In this document: positions 23,095 through 34,959 of the stretch, one piece after another
How positions within the stretch are numbered: position 1 is the first letter of the stretch
How the letters are laid out: the number at the start of each line of letters is the position of its first letter
Assembly (NCBI GenBank): GCA_022376925.1
Contig: JAIOJX010000025.1
Location: 95,445,608-95,509,607 of the forward strand
Source of the DNA: Tragulus kanchil
Taxonomy: Eukaryota; Chordata; Mammalia; Artiodactyla; Tragulidae
DNA length: 64,000 nucleotides
Direction of reading: 5' to 3'
Made by a program: the position numbers and the translations under genes
Notes under the pieces: generated by a model
The model's database searches: none
Seen by the model: the letters and a program-made list of their open reading frames with translations, nothing else
Told to the model about the DNA's origin: nothing

Positions 23095-23800
23095 CTGGGC
23101 CACTAATGCCATTCCACTTACAAGTGCATTTTCTTAATCCTGTTGTAATAAACTGATGTTGCATTCAGATATACATTAATCATTTCAATTTACCCTTCTT
23201 CAATAATATCTCAATATCTGAAATTATCCCATAGGGAATTCTGGATATTAATGCCTTCCCCTGGTTCTCTTTTACAAAAGGAATAATTTCAATAGTTGAA
23301 GGTCATTAATTTATACTGAGAATTCTCCATGCTCTGTGGGGAGCCTGGATGCAGACAATGGGGAAAGACTCTGGAACACAGAAGAAAAGTAAAGAACTGA
23401 CTTCGTCATACAAAGACGGGAAACGTAGTGGAAAATAACCTTGCTAGTAGACAGGAACATCAGGAATAGAAAATTGAGATAGGTTCTCAATCCATGACAT
23501 TTCAGGAGGAAAAGCAGACACAGCCTGTGAACCAGAACAGGACATTTACCTGAGAAGCTGCCATTTTCTCCTCTTTCTCCTCCTGCTTTGAGTCATTTTC
23601 TCACGTATATCATGTTGAGTATCTTGTAAGTATCTTGAAAGTATGTCATCAATGGTACCAGCACAGCTCCTTCATCTATTCCTACCACACCCACTGGCAA
23701 AAAGACTCTGAAACGCTGAAATGCTGATCTTTTGAAAAAGATAGATTCAGAAATAAGGACCTCCTGCACAGAGCTCATTTCTGGAGGATTTTTTCTCACA
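23095..23800. repeat. Diverged local duplication, unit 1
   Basis: This stretch is collinear with 31440-32840. Shared blocks include tgcattttcttaatcctgtt / tgcattttcatgatccttgt, acccttcttcaataatatct / atccttcttcagtgatattc, gggagcctgga in both, and ctgccattttctcctcttt / ctgccatttcttcctcttt. On the minus strand ATGGCAGCTTCTCAG is followed by gtaaat (about 23560), an ATG with a donor-like site, and unit 2 has the like. Identity is low, so the duplication is old. I do not recognise a gene family. Confidence 0.6.
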
Positions 23801-25030
23801 GAAAAACAGAGAGGTTTTTCTTTCCTGTCTATACATGCTCTTCCCTCACACAGGTGTCCCCAAACTCTAGTATAGCTAGTGCACTGTCCCTTCCAGTCTC
23901 AGGTCGGGCAGACACTGATGCCTCCCCAAAAGCAACAGGACTTAAGACTGAAAGCAACTCTCACCTGTGTACTCAGTAGCCCTCGTGCTTAAAACAGGCC
24001 TAACATAGAATCACCTGGAGTTAAACCAAGGCCAGTGCTCCCACCTGGATCAATAGATGCTGTGGGGAGAGCACAGGTGCTATTGCTAAACACTGATCAT
24101 GGAATACTAATGGAAACTGCATGGGAAACAGGAAACATTTCTTCTAAAGCTTTAAAGTGCACCCAAATTTGGAGGTGGGGTCAGGGCCCCACACTCTAAG
24201 CTATGATTCTTCTGTGAGGCTCATGAAATGGCATCTTTAACAAGCTTTTTGTTGGTGTCATTGTGACTCCCTCAATCCAGTGTTCAATATCATTGCGCTA
24301 GAACTCTCAGGCACAGCACACCTCAGATCACTATTTGGGGTCAGAACTTCCAGAAGTGCAGGTCCCCTGGGCCTGATTCCCAGGGGTTAAGCCCCTCCTA
24401 GAGTTGGTGTGGCTTTGTCATTGCCCAGGGGAGATGTTGCCACATTGGTGGCAATCACATGGTGGGTTTAGGGTGTGTTGAGGGTCACGTGTAGAAACCT
24501 ACCCAAAGACACTCTTAGTCCTCAGGTCCTTTAGCCCCCTCCCTCAGGGTCCCCTTGACCCATAGGACTACTCAGGAGTGAGGCATGACCAGCTGTCCTC
24601 TGGTGAGCAGAGACGCCATACCCTCTTAGGATCCAGAGCATGATATTGTTTGTATCACAAATTTGTTTGAAAATAAACCAAAGGCAGCAATGGAGAATGA
24701 ATTAACATTTTCTGTTGGAAATGGCCAGAAACCTTTGAAAATGATGCCATGAATGCATATTTGATAATTCACAAAGGAAGTTGAGATCTATGTTAATAAA
24801 GCCCATTATAACTGAATTAACAGATCAAAGAATTTTGTTTATTGTGTGTCTGTGTGTTTGTGTTATAAGTTCTGGTGCCACAGTTTGTTCTCCCCAGCTC
24901 CTTTAAGTATTTATACTTCCCTCACATCTTTAAAGTGCATTCATTAACGTAAAAGAAAAAAAGCATATCCACTTTTTAAATATACTTCGAGAATCTAGAA
25001 TCCTTTAAATGTGTATTTCAACAAATTTTA
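23801..25030. other. Mostly unique sequence, no gene recognised
   Basis: Moderate GC. Around 24020-24250 are phrases such as tagaatcacctggagttaaa that recall hAT-type MER20/MER5 elements, too diverged to call. No open frame of note. Confidence 0.4.
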
Positions 25031-25560
25031 ATGCAATTTTAAAGGTTACTTTCCATCTACAGTTATTATAAAATATTGGCTATTTTCTATATTGTACAAT
25101 ACATCCCTGAGCCTATATTACACCCAGTGGTTTGTATCTCCCACTCCCCAGACCCTATATTGCCCCTCCCTCTTACCTCCGCACTGGTCACCACTAGTTT
25201 GCTCCCTGTATCTGTGAGTTTGGGGGGTTTTTTTGGTTTTTTATATTTACTCATTTGTTGTATTTTTTTTAAATTCCACATATAAGTGATATCACATAGT
25301 ATTTGCCTTTCTCTGTGTGACTAATTTCATTTAGCATAATGGCTTTCAAGCATATCCATGTTGGCGCAAATGACAAATTTGCAAATGGTAGTATTGTGTT
25401 GTATATATGTACTACCTTCCTTATCCATTTATCTGTGAATGGACTTCTAAGTTGCTCCTGTATCTTGATAATTATAAATAATGCTTCTATGAACATAGGG
25501 GTGCATGTATCTTTTTGAATCTTCCAGTATAGCTCAAGCAGTGTTTCATGGGCCACATAC
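25031..25560 (-). mobile_element. L1 LINE 3-prime segment, antisense
   Basis: The reverse strand from about 25556 to 25269 reads as a diverged end of L1 ORF2, with a WIRKV...YNTILPF-like stretch. The plus strand shows attccacatataagtgatat and ttatccatttatctgtgaat. Inactive. Confidence 0.75.
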
Positions 25561-25597
25561 CAGTGTGTTTAAAATTTTAAGTGATTTTTAGAAACAG

Positions 25598-25690
25598 CCT
25601 TTTTTTCCTTTTTTTTTGCCAAACAGCTTGAACCCAGGTCATGGCAGTGAAGCACCATGTCCTAATCACTGGACCAACAAGGAATTCCCA
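25598..25690 (-). mobile_element. tRNA-derived SINE (CHR type), antisense fragment
   Basis: cagcttgaacccaggtcatg, then cactggaccaacaaggaatt and cccag: the reverse complement of a CHR-type head and B-box region. Confidence 0.65.
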
Positions 25691-25699
25691 GACAAACTT

Positions 25700-26900
25700 T
25701 AAAATAAGAACTAAAAAAGAAGGGAAAGGCATCATGATCAAGGGATCAATCTGAGAAGAATAACACTCTTAAGTACTTAGGCACTCAACAAAGAGCACCT
25801 AAATACATAAAACAAATATTAACTAACAGAAGGAGACACTGACTAACAGTAAAATTCAGGAGCTTTAAAACCCCATTTAAGACAATGGACAGTTCACCCA
25901 GACAGAAAATCAACGAGGAAACACTGACCTTAAATGACACCTCAAGCCAGATAGATACATATACACACACACATGCATACACACACACACACACACACAC
26001 ATATACTGCACATCCATCCAAAAGCAACAGGATATACTTCCTTTTCAAGTGCATATGGAACTTTCTCCAGAATAGATCACATGCAATGCCTCAAAATAAC
26101 AATCAGTAAATTTAAGAAAGTTGAAATTACATCAAGTATTTTTTCCAAACATGATTCTATGAAATGCTCAATGCAAAAAAATAACTGCAAAAAAACCCAC
26201 AAACACATGGAGGCTACACAATATGCTACTAAATAAATCACTGAAGAAATCAAAGATAAACTTTAAAAAATACCTAGAGACAAATGAAAACAAAAACACA
26301 ACAATCCAAATCTAAAGGACACAGCAAAAGCAGTTCTAAAAGTTTAGTGATACAAGCTTATCAAAGGAAACAAGAAATATTTCAGATGTAAAACCTAACC
26401 TATACCCAAACAGCAAGAAAAAGAACAAAGCTCAAAGTTAGTAAAACAAAAATAAATCGTAAAGATCAGAGCAGAAATAAATTGAAAAAAAGACTAAAAA
26501 CCAGTAGAAAATACTAATTGAGAACTGATTCTTTGAAAGATAAAACAAAATTTAACCAGACTTAAGAAAAAAGAGAGCCCATGAAATGGAAAAGGTAGAA
26601 CTGACAACACAGAAGTATCAGTGAGACTACTATGAACAACCATATGCTGATAAAATAGGCAACAGAGAAGAAATGAACTTCTAGAAATATGACATCTCCC
26701 AAGACTGAAAGAGGAAGAAACAAAACATAATCAGATGATTACCAATGAAACTGAATCAGTTATTTAAAGAAAAATAAAACCTTCCAACAAACAAAAGTCC
26801 GGGAGCAGATGGCTTCATAAGTGATTTCTACTAAACATTTAGAGAAGAGTTAACATCTGTTCTCCCCAGACTGTTTTCAAAAATTGCAAAGGAAATTGCA
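25700..26900 (+). mobile_element. Old L1 LINE internal region, degenerate
   Basis: Blocks such as catgatcaagggatcaatct, ggacagttcacccagacaga, gactactatgaacaaccata, ctagaaatatgacatctccc and acaaaagtccgggagcagat are in L1 ORF2 order. Numerous stops. Holds a (CA)n tract at 25962-26002. Confidence 0.7.
25962..26002. repeat. (CA)n microsatellite, interrupted
   Basis: Two CA runs separated by tgcat. Confidence 0.95.
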
Positions 26901-27176
26901 GCATCAGGAATTATAGGGTTGGGGGAAATGGGTGTAGGGTCTTGAAGAAACTAAGGACACTTGATAACTGGTGACTAAAACATTTGAGGGCATTGGATAT
27001 CACATGAGAAATGAGAAATGGACTGAAGTCATTAGAATGAGAGGAGGATAAAGGGAGAAGGAGGATGTGCAGGATCAAAGGTTTGGAAGCAATAGAAGGG
27101 AAGAGGGTTGGACGGAGGTCTCTTGAATCCAGGGCTAGAGGTTCCATGAGGATGGAGGTCTAAAGTGGACAGGAAA

Positions 27177-27446
27177 GGGCTTCCCTAGTGGTCCAGTGGG
27201 TAAGGACACCGCCTTGCAGTGCAAGGGGCACTGGTTCGATCCCTGGCCTGGGAAGTTCCCACGTGCCGCAGAGCAGCTGGATTGGTGTTTCCAATTACCA
27301 GTCAGAGCTCTGGAGTGCATGCACCCAGAGCCAGTGTTCTGCAGCAAGAGAGGCCACTGTGATGGGAGGCCCACACAGGCCAAAGAACAAAGATTGATGA
27401 AAATAAATAAATGAAACACCAATAGAAGTGGCAAAAAAAAAAAAAA
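27177..27446 (+). mobile_element. CHR-like SINE, long-body type
   Basis: Full head and body (gggcttccctagtggtccag to ccaatagaagtggc) and an A15 tail. The short-tailed form, without the C-rich extension. No clear TSD seen. Confidence 0.92.
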
Positions 27447-27684
27447 AGTATGCCTTATAAAACCCTGATTTTTGACCTTGTAAGACCCTTAACAGAAAGT
27501 CCAGCCAAGACCACTGGCTTTCAAAATTATGAACTGTAGAACGTTTTTTAAACTGCTAAATGTGGGGTCATATATTATAGTAGTGATACAAATAAACTAT
27601 CAGGTATAGGAACAAATATAATTGTAAAATGAAACATTATAAAATATGAGGTTATAAAATATTTAAGCAATAAATCCAAGTAAA
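27447..27684. other. AT-rich spacer, no gene seen
   Basis: No repeat head or coding frame recognised. The same holds for 26901-27176 upstream, which is purine-rich. Confidence 0.4.
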
Positions 27685-27800
27685 GGGAATTCTGTGGTGG
27701 TTAAGTGGTTAGGACTCTGCTGTCTCAATGCTGAGGGCCTGAGTTTGATCCCTGGTCAGGCAACTAAGATCCAGGAAGCTGCATGGGCAAAATAGAAAGT
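27685..27800 (+). mobile_element. CHR-2-type SINE, short
   Basis: gggaattctgtggtggttaa, gtttgatccctggtcaggca and ctaagatcc: the short CHR form, diverged. Confidence 0.75.
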
Positions 27801-28125
27801 ATAATATCTCACCGCATTTCCAGTGTTAAAGTAATCAAAGAAAGAAGTCATTAGGCTGAGGTGACCCTCATTCTTTGGTAGCCTATTTAAGCAAACAAAA
27901 CTTAATGTAGAGTCAAGGCACTTATAGTCTGAGCAAACAAATTAACAACAACCAATAATACACAGCCAAAAGGTGACTGGTTAAGATATAGTCAAATATT
28001 ACCCTCTCTTTGATTTGGTGTCTTCTCTACAAAAACCTCTCCTCTAGTTCCTGCACATAGAGTGTTCATAATCACATTTGATTTGACGCTGCCAGAAAGG
28101 AATACAGGTAGTCTCACATTAATTC

Positions 28126-28418
28126 TTTTATTTGGTGAGGAGGGGGAGGCAGCCAGGTCACTTCTATTGGTTTTTCATTTATCTATTTTCATCCATCTTT
28201 GTTCTTTGGCCCGTGTGGGCCTCCCATCGCGGTGGCCTCTGTTGTCGCAGAGCACCGGCTCTGGGCGCATGCGCTCCAGAGCTCCGGCTTGGTAATTGGA
28301 CACATCGGTCCAGCAGCTCTGCAGCACGTGGGATGGATCTTCCCAGGCCAGAGATCGAACTGGCACCCCTTGCACTGCAAGGTCGTGTCCTTACCCATTG
28401 GACCACCAGGGAAGCCCT
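28126..28418 (-). mobile_element. CHR-like SINE with C-rich extension, antisense
   Basis: The antisense tail reads ggtgaggagggggaggcagc before cacttctattgg, so the C-rich extension is present. The body and head end at ccaccagggaagccc. Flanks cattaattctt and aattaactctt look like a decayed TSD. Confidence 0.9.
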
Positions 28419-29832
28419 CAAATTAACTCTTGAAAATGTGTAAGTTAATATTAACACACAGTTCCATATTTCATTTTGAGCATTCTTCTCATCTAGTCCC
28501 TTAAGACCTCGCTCAGTTCCAGCCTCTCCCTGCCCCATTCACTCATGCCAACGACACACCAGCATAGTTATATCCTCAACTCATCAGACTTCACCCTTGA
28601 TGGTAACACCACACTGCCTGCACTATCAGAGTCTCCCACCACAATGTTGAGCAGTGCCTAGGGGACTTCCGGCACACACCAGCCCCTCCTAGAGCCCATA
28701 CATCCAGTCATACGCTCCTCCTTTCATCAGCCTGGCGTTGAAGATCACCACTCTTGAAGCCCATTTTAATGAAGCCCACACAACTAAGTCTGTAGCTTGG
28801 GCAAGCTGGTACCACAATCCATAGCATAGACCAGTTCTTCCTCAGACCCATGTCGTTAACACCTAGGATTTTTGACAACCGTTCCCTTTTTAGCCTCTCT
28901 TTATCCCAAAGCTTCACACAGACACACAGGGAATGCAGGTGAAACTCATAAGACTTGAATGTGGCACCACTAACAATGCACATAACCCAAGAACAGACTG
29001 GAATCTGGGACTAGCCACCCAGAATCACCCTGAAAATACAAATGCATAAGACAGTGGTCATTTCCACGTCTACAGCAGCTATCTGATGCCACAGATTGCT
29101 GTTTCATACTTCAGGCTTAACACTGCAGGCACAGCTCTGCTGTTCTAGAATTGCCAGCCAGACTATAATCCCTCTTCCAAAATGAGACCTGCAGAGTCTA
29201 ATTGGGAGAGTCAATTCATACTGTTTAAAACGACCACTTACACAATGAAAAAAGTCTTGCTGTGCTCCCATTTCTTGGTCATCCTTTTCAGAGCAGCTTA
29301 GAGACCAGAGTGCCTGGAAACTGCAGTCTTTGTGAATGGATCTGGCACTTACAATTTCTCATGTTCAGACTCAAAATAGGAGAGCAAAGGATTTGAAATT
29401 TGGTGTGTGGATTTTATCTTTGCCATCAGTGATAAAGAAAGAGAAGGGGCAAAGATAATCTCTGTCCTAGGAAAGCAAGTCAGACATCTAAATCCTCCAG
29501 GGAAAGATGAACATAAAAACACTCAGTTCCCAACGTAGAACACGCAGCAGATCATTACAGCTATAAACTCTTAAGGATCTTACCAGTGTCGTGAACACAG
29601 TGTATCTACACATACCGGTAAACCTGCAATAGATCCTCTTGAAACATTCCTGTCATGAAGGAATAAATGTTTTCTCCCCCATAACGGTCTCGCTCAGACC
29701 TCACTGCTTTCTCCAGTCTCCACTCAATTTGCAAATGGTGAATGGAGAATATCATCTCTTCAGAATTTGTTAGTGATTTTTACTGGGAACAAGCAGTAAT
29801 TGTGTTCAGATAGGATGGTTGTGTCAAAGGCA
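28419..29832. other. Unique-looking 1.4 kb, no gene recognised
   Basis: Moderate GC, with a 91-codon open frame on the minus strand (28708-28983) that matches no family I know. It lacks any visible splice or promoter support. This could be an old processed pseudogene or plain intergenic DNA. Confidence 0.35.
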
Positions 29833-29848
29833 CTCAGACACGTATCTT

Positions 29849-30132
29849 TTTTTTTTTTTTTGAGGTTTTTTTTTTTGTCCTCTTTTATTGGTTATTTATT
29901 TATTTATTTTCATCCATCTTTATTCTTTGGCCTGTGTGGGCCTCCCATTGCAGTGGCCTCTCTCATTGCAGAGCACCGGCTCTGGGCACATGCACTTTAG
30001 AGCGCTGGTTAATAACTGGAAACACCGGTTCAGCTGCTTGGCGGCACGTGGGTCTTCCCAGGCCTGGGGTAAAACTGGTGCCCCTTGCACTGCAAGGCAG
30101 ACTCTTTACCCACTGGACCACCAGGGAAGTCC
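29849..30132 (-). mobile_element. CHR-like SINE, long-body type, with 16-bp TSD
   Basis: Antisense, with a long T-rich tail (29849-29878). It is flanked by ctcagacacgtatctt (29833-29848) and ctcagacatgtatctt (30133-30148), one mismatch in 16. Confidence 0.95.
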
Positions 30133-30344
30133 CTCAGACATGTATCTTGATTTCTCTAGATTAATGCTGCTGGAAGTGAGGTCTAGGGGAAACAACTTGA
30201 GTGCATGCTCCAAATTTAAATTGAATGCCTTCATTCCAGACTTGGAGCATCATAACATCTGAGTGTGAGGCCCCAGTTTCACTTTATAATGAAATCCATA
30301 AGTGGTTTGTCTAGACATGAAATTCCGGTGCGTAAAGTTCACCA

Positions 30345-30495
30345 AAGGCATTTTCAGCCTTGACTCCCCATTGGGATCATTTGTGTGTTTTTAAGAACTA
30401 CCATACCCTCTGCCACATATTCTGTCACTTACTCTTTGGCAGGGCCCAGGAGCAATGATATTTTAACAAAGTGTCCTATTGTGAGGCCAGGATAA
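30345..30495 (+). mobile_element. MER20-like hAT fragment (tentative)
   Basis: cagccttgactccccattgg at one end, cagggcccaggagcaatgat in the middle, and the overall order resembles the non-autonomous hAT element MER20. Diverged. Confidence 0.4.
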
Positions 30496-30499
30496 ATAC

Positions 30500-31440
30500 A
30501 AAATTCCCAAGTTCATTTCTGAGGACCTAATACAGGGTCTGTTCCATAGGGAAGCCTGCTGTACATAGACTTGAATGGGGGACAGTCTATCTCATGTTCC
30601 AGTGTTGGAATGTACGTGTCTCTAGAAGACCAATGCCTCCAAAAATAAGGAAGGAGAAACTCACTAAGCTTCATAAAGGCATTTTGTATATTCACAGATT
30701 TTTCCTGGCCTCAAAAGCAATGAACAAAAGAGTCAGAACATACAGACAGACCCTCAGTAGCTGTTTGAAGCCTTTGGCTCCTACTCTGATTGCCATGGAA
30801 GATTACTGGAGCCAAAGCAAAACCCTGAGATAATTTAGGAGCTTGACATGAGTGGAGCAGGAGATGTGACAACAAAGAGACATAAATCCAGGCTTCTTAA
30901 AATAATTTCCACTGAAGCAGAGCTTCCCTCACATCTTACATCCTTGCTTCCTCCTTCACCTTTGGACATCACCCCTGTATTACACCTGCTTTATTCGTTC
31001 TCACCTACCTTGGTGAATGATCACATCCAAGGACTTTGCCTTTGGTGACCAGTTCAGCTTAGAAGATAGCAAGACCTGCTTATTAAAAACCAAAAGGAAC
31101 ACGTTTCTTATCCCAGGGATTCAACATTAGTTGTCAGTGAAGGAATCTGGAAGATAGTCTCTAAATCAACTGAACAAAATTAACATCAGCTGTCATGGGA
31201 CAAATTGATATCAGTTGACCAATGTGCACATTATCAATGCTGGAATAGTTATACCAAAAAAAAAAAAAAAAAAACCCAAGAAAACCAAAAAACATTCATC
31301 TAATCATGAGAACAGGGTTAAACACATTTAAACCACATATAACTCTCACACTCTGCCTATACACTTGTGTATCTTAAATAGGAAGTCCTTTCTTGAGGCA
31401 ATTGAGAGCTCTCTTTTTCAGATGGGTTATTCTAGCTATA
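30500..31440. other. Mostly unique sequence with a poly-A tract at 31256-31276
   Basis: No gene recognised. The A-run is followed by cccaagaaaacc and is not tied to a recognisable retrocopy. Confidence 0.4.
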
Positions 31441-31650
31441 TAGCAATCGTCTTTATTGGTGCATTTTCATGATCCTTGTCTACACAGACTGATGTTACAC
31501 CCAGACAAAACCTACAAATTACATATTATCCTTCTTCAGTGATATTCTAGGACCCAACCTCACATTCAATGGGAATCTTGTGTTATCAGCACATTTACAT
31601 TTTCAACATTTGCACATCAGCAATTCATGGTAGGAATTCTTTAAGCTGCA

Positions 31651-31855
31651 AAGCGGTAGTTCCCAGCCTTTTGGGCACCAGGGACTAGTTTCATGGAAGA
31701 TAAATTTTTCCACAGACAGATTGGGGTGGGGGATGGTTCCAGGATGATTCAAGAGGATTACATTTCTTGTGCAGTTTATTTCTATCATTATTACATCAAC
31801 TCTATCTCAGATCATCAGGCATTAGATCCTGGAGGTTGGGGACTCCTGCTGTTAA
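31651..31855. mobile_element. MER1-like hAT-Charlie non-autonomous DNA element, internally deleted
   Basis: The left end cggtagttcccagccttttg ... gggcaccagggactagtttc and the right end ggaggttggggactcctgct are near-inverted terminal sequences of the MER1 type. The inner block cagatcatcaggcattagat is also typical. The central GC-rich part is missing. Confidence 0.65.
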
Positions 31856-32007
31856 GGGAGCCTGGAAGGAGAAAATGGAGAGAAAGCAATGGGATATAAG
31901 AGAGGAGTACCCTAAAGATCTAACTTTGGCTGTCATTAGGAGAAAAGGAAAATTATTAAAAACAAAGCTGTTAGGGATTGGCAAATGCCAGTAGATAGCT
32001 TACGGTG

Positions 32008-32506
32008 AATGCTGTCTGATTCACGACCCCCAAAGGAGAAAATTTCACTTTTGAGTCAAAAGACCAGCTTTGGTCACTCAGAGTTTTGTGCGGCAAAAGT
32101 TTTCTTAAGGGGGGAAAAAAAGATAGAGAAAGCTTCCAGCAAAAGAAACTGGAAGGGGGTAGGAGAGTACCCCAGCAGCTAATTTAGGCGAGGCATTTTG
32201 TACCTTCTCAGTTGGTTATTAACAAAAAAATCAAAAGACTATTTTTAAGGCTGTAAAGGTCTTACTAAGACCCACCTCCACAACATTAGCATAAGATTAG
32301 CCAGAGGACAGTCTCAGGACATAAAGACTAGATAAGATATTCCAATGAAAAACAGTTTGCATCCATAAAACAGTAAGAAAGTCACGTTCACAGCAGATCA
32401 TTATCACAACAAACATTTACTCTAGAAAATGTTTGTTCCCCCTCCTCCTCCTTGGAAACCACTGGCCTCTTTACCAAGTCTGCCTATTCACCCCTTTCAG
32501 GAGGAT
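32008..32506 (-). mobile_element. Solo LTR of an ERVK-type endogenous retrovirus (BTLTR1-like)
   Basis: tgctgtctgattcacgaccc, accagctttggtcactcaga and gttggttattaacaaaaaaa occur in the order of a ruminant ERVK-group LTR read on the reverse strand. No gag, pol or env sequence is adjacent, so it is a solo LTR. It lies inside unit 2 of the diverged duplication and is absent from unit 1. Boundaries are approximate. Confidence 0.55.
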
Positions 32507-33039
32507 CACTAGAAGTACAGAAATAAATGTGTGTAAGCTCTAAATATATGGGATTTCAGCAAGAAAAGGACTCAGCCGCTGATACAGATCACAAATCTTA
32601 CCTGGACCTGCCATTTCTTCCTCTTTCACCTTCATTTCTAGGTTTCTTTCTCAGGAGATATTATATAGAGAAATCACACCTGGACATCTTTGAAGGTGTC
32701 AGCATAGCACTTTCACCTGCTCCCTGCACGCTCAGGGATAGGAGGTGCTTAAAATGCAAAAACTCCACACGCTCCTATCTTTTGTCATGTGACAGATTCA
32801 GGAAAAATATGAGCTCCCACAAGGAGGCCAAAATGTGATATTCTCCTTCTCTATTTTCATAGGCCAATCTCCAGCCAGTCACTAATGCAGTGACAGCCCA
32901 GGAGCATGTGATTTTGCACTGACCTAGTCCACGCCCAAACACTGTTACTTTTCCTCTAACCAAAGGCTGGACTCAAGTCTCACACCACAAAAATATCTGA
33001 GAGCCCTCTTGTGTAATCTTGGGTTCTCCCTGGAATTGG

Positions 33040-33155
33040 TAGAAATAATTAAAACAAATCTATTTGTAATCTCTAAAATTATGTTGTTCACCTGAAACTA
33101 TGTTATACACCTGAATCAAATACAACATTGTATGTCAACTATACTTCATCTTTTA
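33040..33155 (+). mobile_element. L1 LINE 3-prime terminal fragment
   Basis: gttcacctgaaactatgtta ... acattgtatgtcaactatac is the usual end of an older L1. Confidence 0.65.
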
Positions 33156-33937
33156 AGACCACTCTCAGACCAGTAGAACCTGTGAAGGAGGTCACAGGTG
33201 ATAACAGTAATTAAAACTCACCAAGTAATCTCTATTGTAAGCCTAGAGTGAAAAACATCTTGACTCTCAAATTTTCATATGCGTCAAAGCAGTCCAGCAC
33301 CCAGGGAAGAAACTATGATTCTGAAGGTTGGAGTGGGGCCCTTGAATTGATATTTCTATCAAGTTACTTCCTTGTGTCCTTGCTTCTCCGCAGGCCCATT
33401 TTAGCAGCACCAGAGAAAGCAGGCATACCTCAGCTCAGCACCTTACATCAACCACCATATCTCAATACAATTAACTACCACCATCGCAGTCTTGAAAAAT
33501 CACATGTTTGACTTGCACTTTATAAAGTTTACAGAACACTAATAATAAAAGCTATAACATCTGAGTAAGTCTCTTTTGAAAATGACATGTATATATAGTC
33601 ATTAGAGCAACGGCTACTGAGCATTTACTATGTGTTTACACGTAGGTTACAGTTTGGAAACCTCACAGCTGTTATTGAAGTTAATCTTCACAAAGCCCTG
33701 GGATTTTGCCACTGGGAGTTTCATAATAACCAAGAGGATGTAGATATTGGGATTCACCTTTCTCTTCTGTTTCTCTATCATTGATTTTTGTTTTTTACTG
33801 TTTGCATACAAGAGAAGCTACCCATAGACGGCTGGAAGAATATGATAAGTAAGGGTATCTTAAAAGTTCAGAGAGTTGTTTCTAGAAGTTGATGGCTTTG
33901 CAATTACTTGTACTTTAATAGGATACATAAAGATTTG
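33156..33937. other. Unique-looking sequence, no gene recognised
   Basis: An 87-codon open frame (33248-33511, plus) shows no recognisable domain. No repeat head seen. Confidence 0.35.
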
Positions 33938-34140
33938 GGAGTTCCCAGATAGATCAGTCAGTAAAGTATCTGCTTTCAATGCAGGGGACCTGAGTTCATG
34001 GATGGGGAAGATTGCTTGGAGAAAAGAATGGCAGCGCACTCCAGTATTCTTGCTTGGAGAATTCCATGGACAGATGAACCTGGTGGGCTACAGTCCATAG
34101 TATTGAAAAGAGTTGGACACAACTTAGTGAGAACAACAAC
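33938..34140 (+). mobile_element. Bov-tA SINE
   Basis: Head gttcccagatagatcagtca, gtatctgctttcaatgcagg, body ccagtattcttgcttggaga and gtgggctacagtccatag, end gagttggacacaactta, with an (AAC)n tail. Confidence 0.88.
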
Positions 34141-34299
34141 AAGAACAACATGAAGATTAACTTTATAAATAAAATTCGATCAGTTTTCCTAACTGCATGT
34201 AATTTTTTTATACCCCCATAAGCTATACAAGGTAATTTTTACTCCTAGCCATTATCACTAAAATTTGATGTTGCCAATTTTTGTTTTGCTTTTTATTTA

Positions 34300-34860
34300 A
34301 CTTAAGCATCTAGGAATTTGAGGCATCATCCTATTATGGTTTCTCTGGTGTATAGTATAAATAAAGAAAATGTGATGTATATGAATAAAATTCTTCAGCC
34401 TTAAGAACAAAAAAGGAGTGAGAGGTGGGAGGGAGATTCAAGAGAAAGAGCTATATGTATACTTATGGCTGATGCATGTTGATACATGGCAGAAACCAAC
34501 AATATTGTAAAGCAATTGTCCTTCAAGTAAAAATAAAGAATTTTTTTAAAAAGTAAAAACAAAACAACCGAAAAGGACAGTCTTCCATTTGGAACAACAT
34601 GAATGAATTGGCAAGGCATTATGTTAAGTTGAAAAAACCAACACCGAAAGGAAAATAGTGTATTACCTCAATTATGTGTGGAATCTACTGAAATCTAACT
34701 CACAAAGCACAAGAAAATATTCATAGATAGTAACTTGCCCTGGGAGACGGGAGATGCTGGACACAAGGTACAAAAATCAGGTTATGCAGAATGAATGAAC
34801 TCTGGAGATCTAAGCACAGCCTGCTGAAACAATAAATTATACAAGACATTATATTTGAGT
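34300..34860 (+). mobile_element. L1 LINE 3-prime fragments (ruminant L1 type)
   Basis: 34420-34545 has the ruminant L1 3-prime end: ggctgatgcatgttgataca, then aatattgtaaagcaattgtc and aataaagaa. It is followed by a second L1 ORF2-end segment (34560-34860), so two partial copies adjoin. Confidence 0.65.
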
Positions 34861-34959
34861 GGTGCTAAGATCCACCAACTGTGGGGACAGGAGGAAGAGG
34901 TTCAGATAGAAAAGGAAGAAAGAAATTTGGAGAGAAATTTCCAGAAAAAAGAAAACGGA

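Larger units (their letters stand above)
31440..32840. repeat. Diverged local duplication, unit 2 (interrupted)
   Basis: Collinear with 23095-23800 once two later insertions are removed: the MER1-like element (31651-31855) and the ERVK-type LTR (32008-32506). On the minus strand ATGGCAGGTCCAG is followed by gtaagattt (about 32605), again an ATG in good context with a donor-like site. The distance from ATG to donor is 13 bases here and 15 in unit 1, so the phase is not kept. At least one copy is then not a working first exon. Confidence 0.6.

Noticed and set aside
28708..28983. 91-codon minus frame as a possible real small gene or pseudogene
   Set aside because: No family recognised, no start context or splice signal. 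Kept only as an unexplained open frame in a unique region.
32008..32506. Possible full endogenous retrovirus
   Set aside because: Only LTR-like sequence is visible. No primer-binding site region or gag/pol/env similarity follows on either side.
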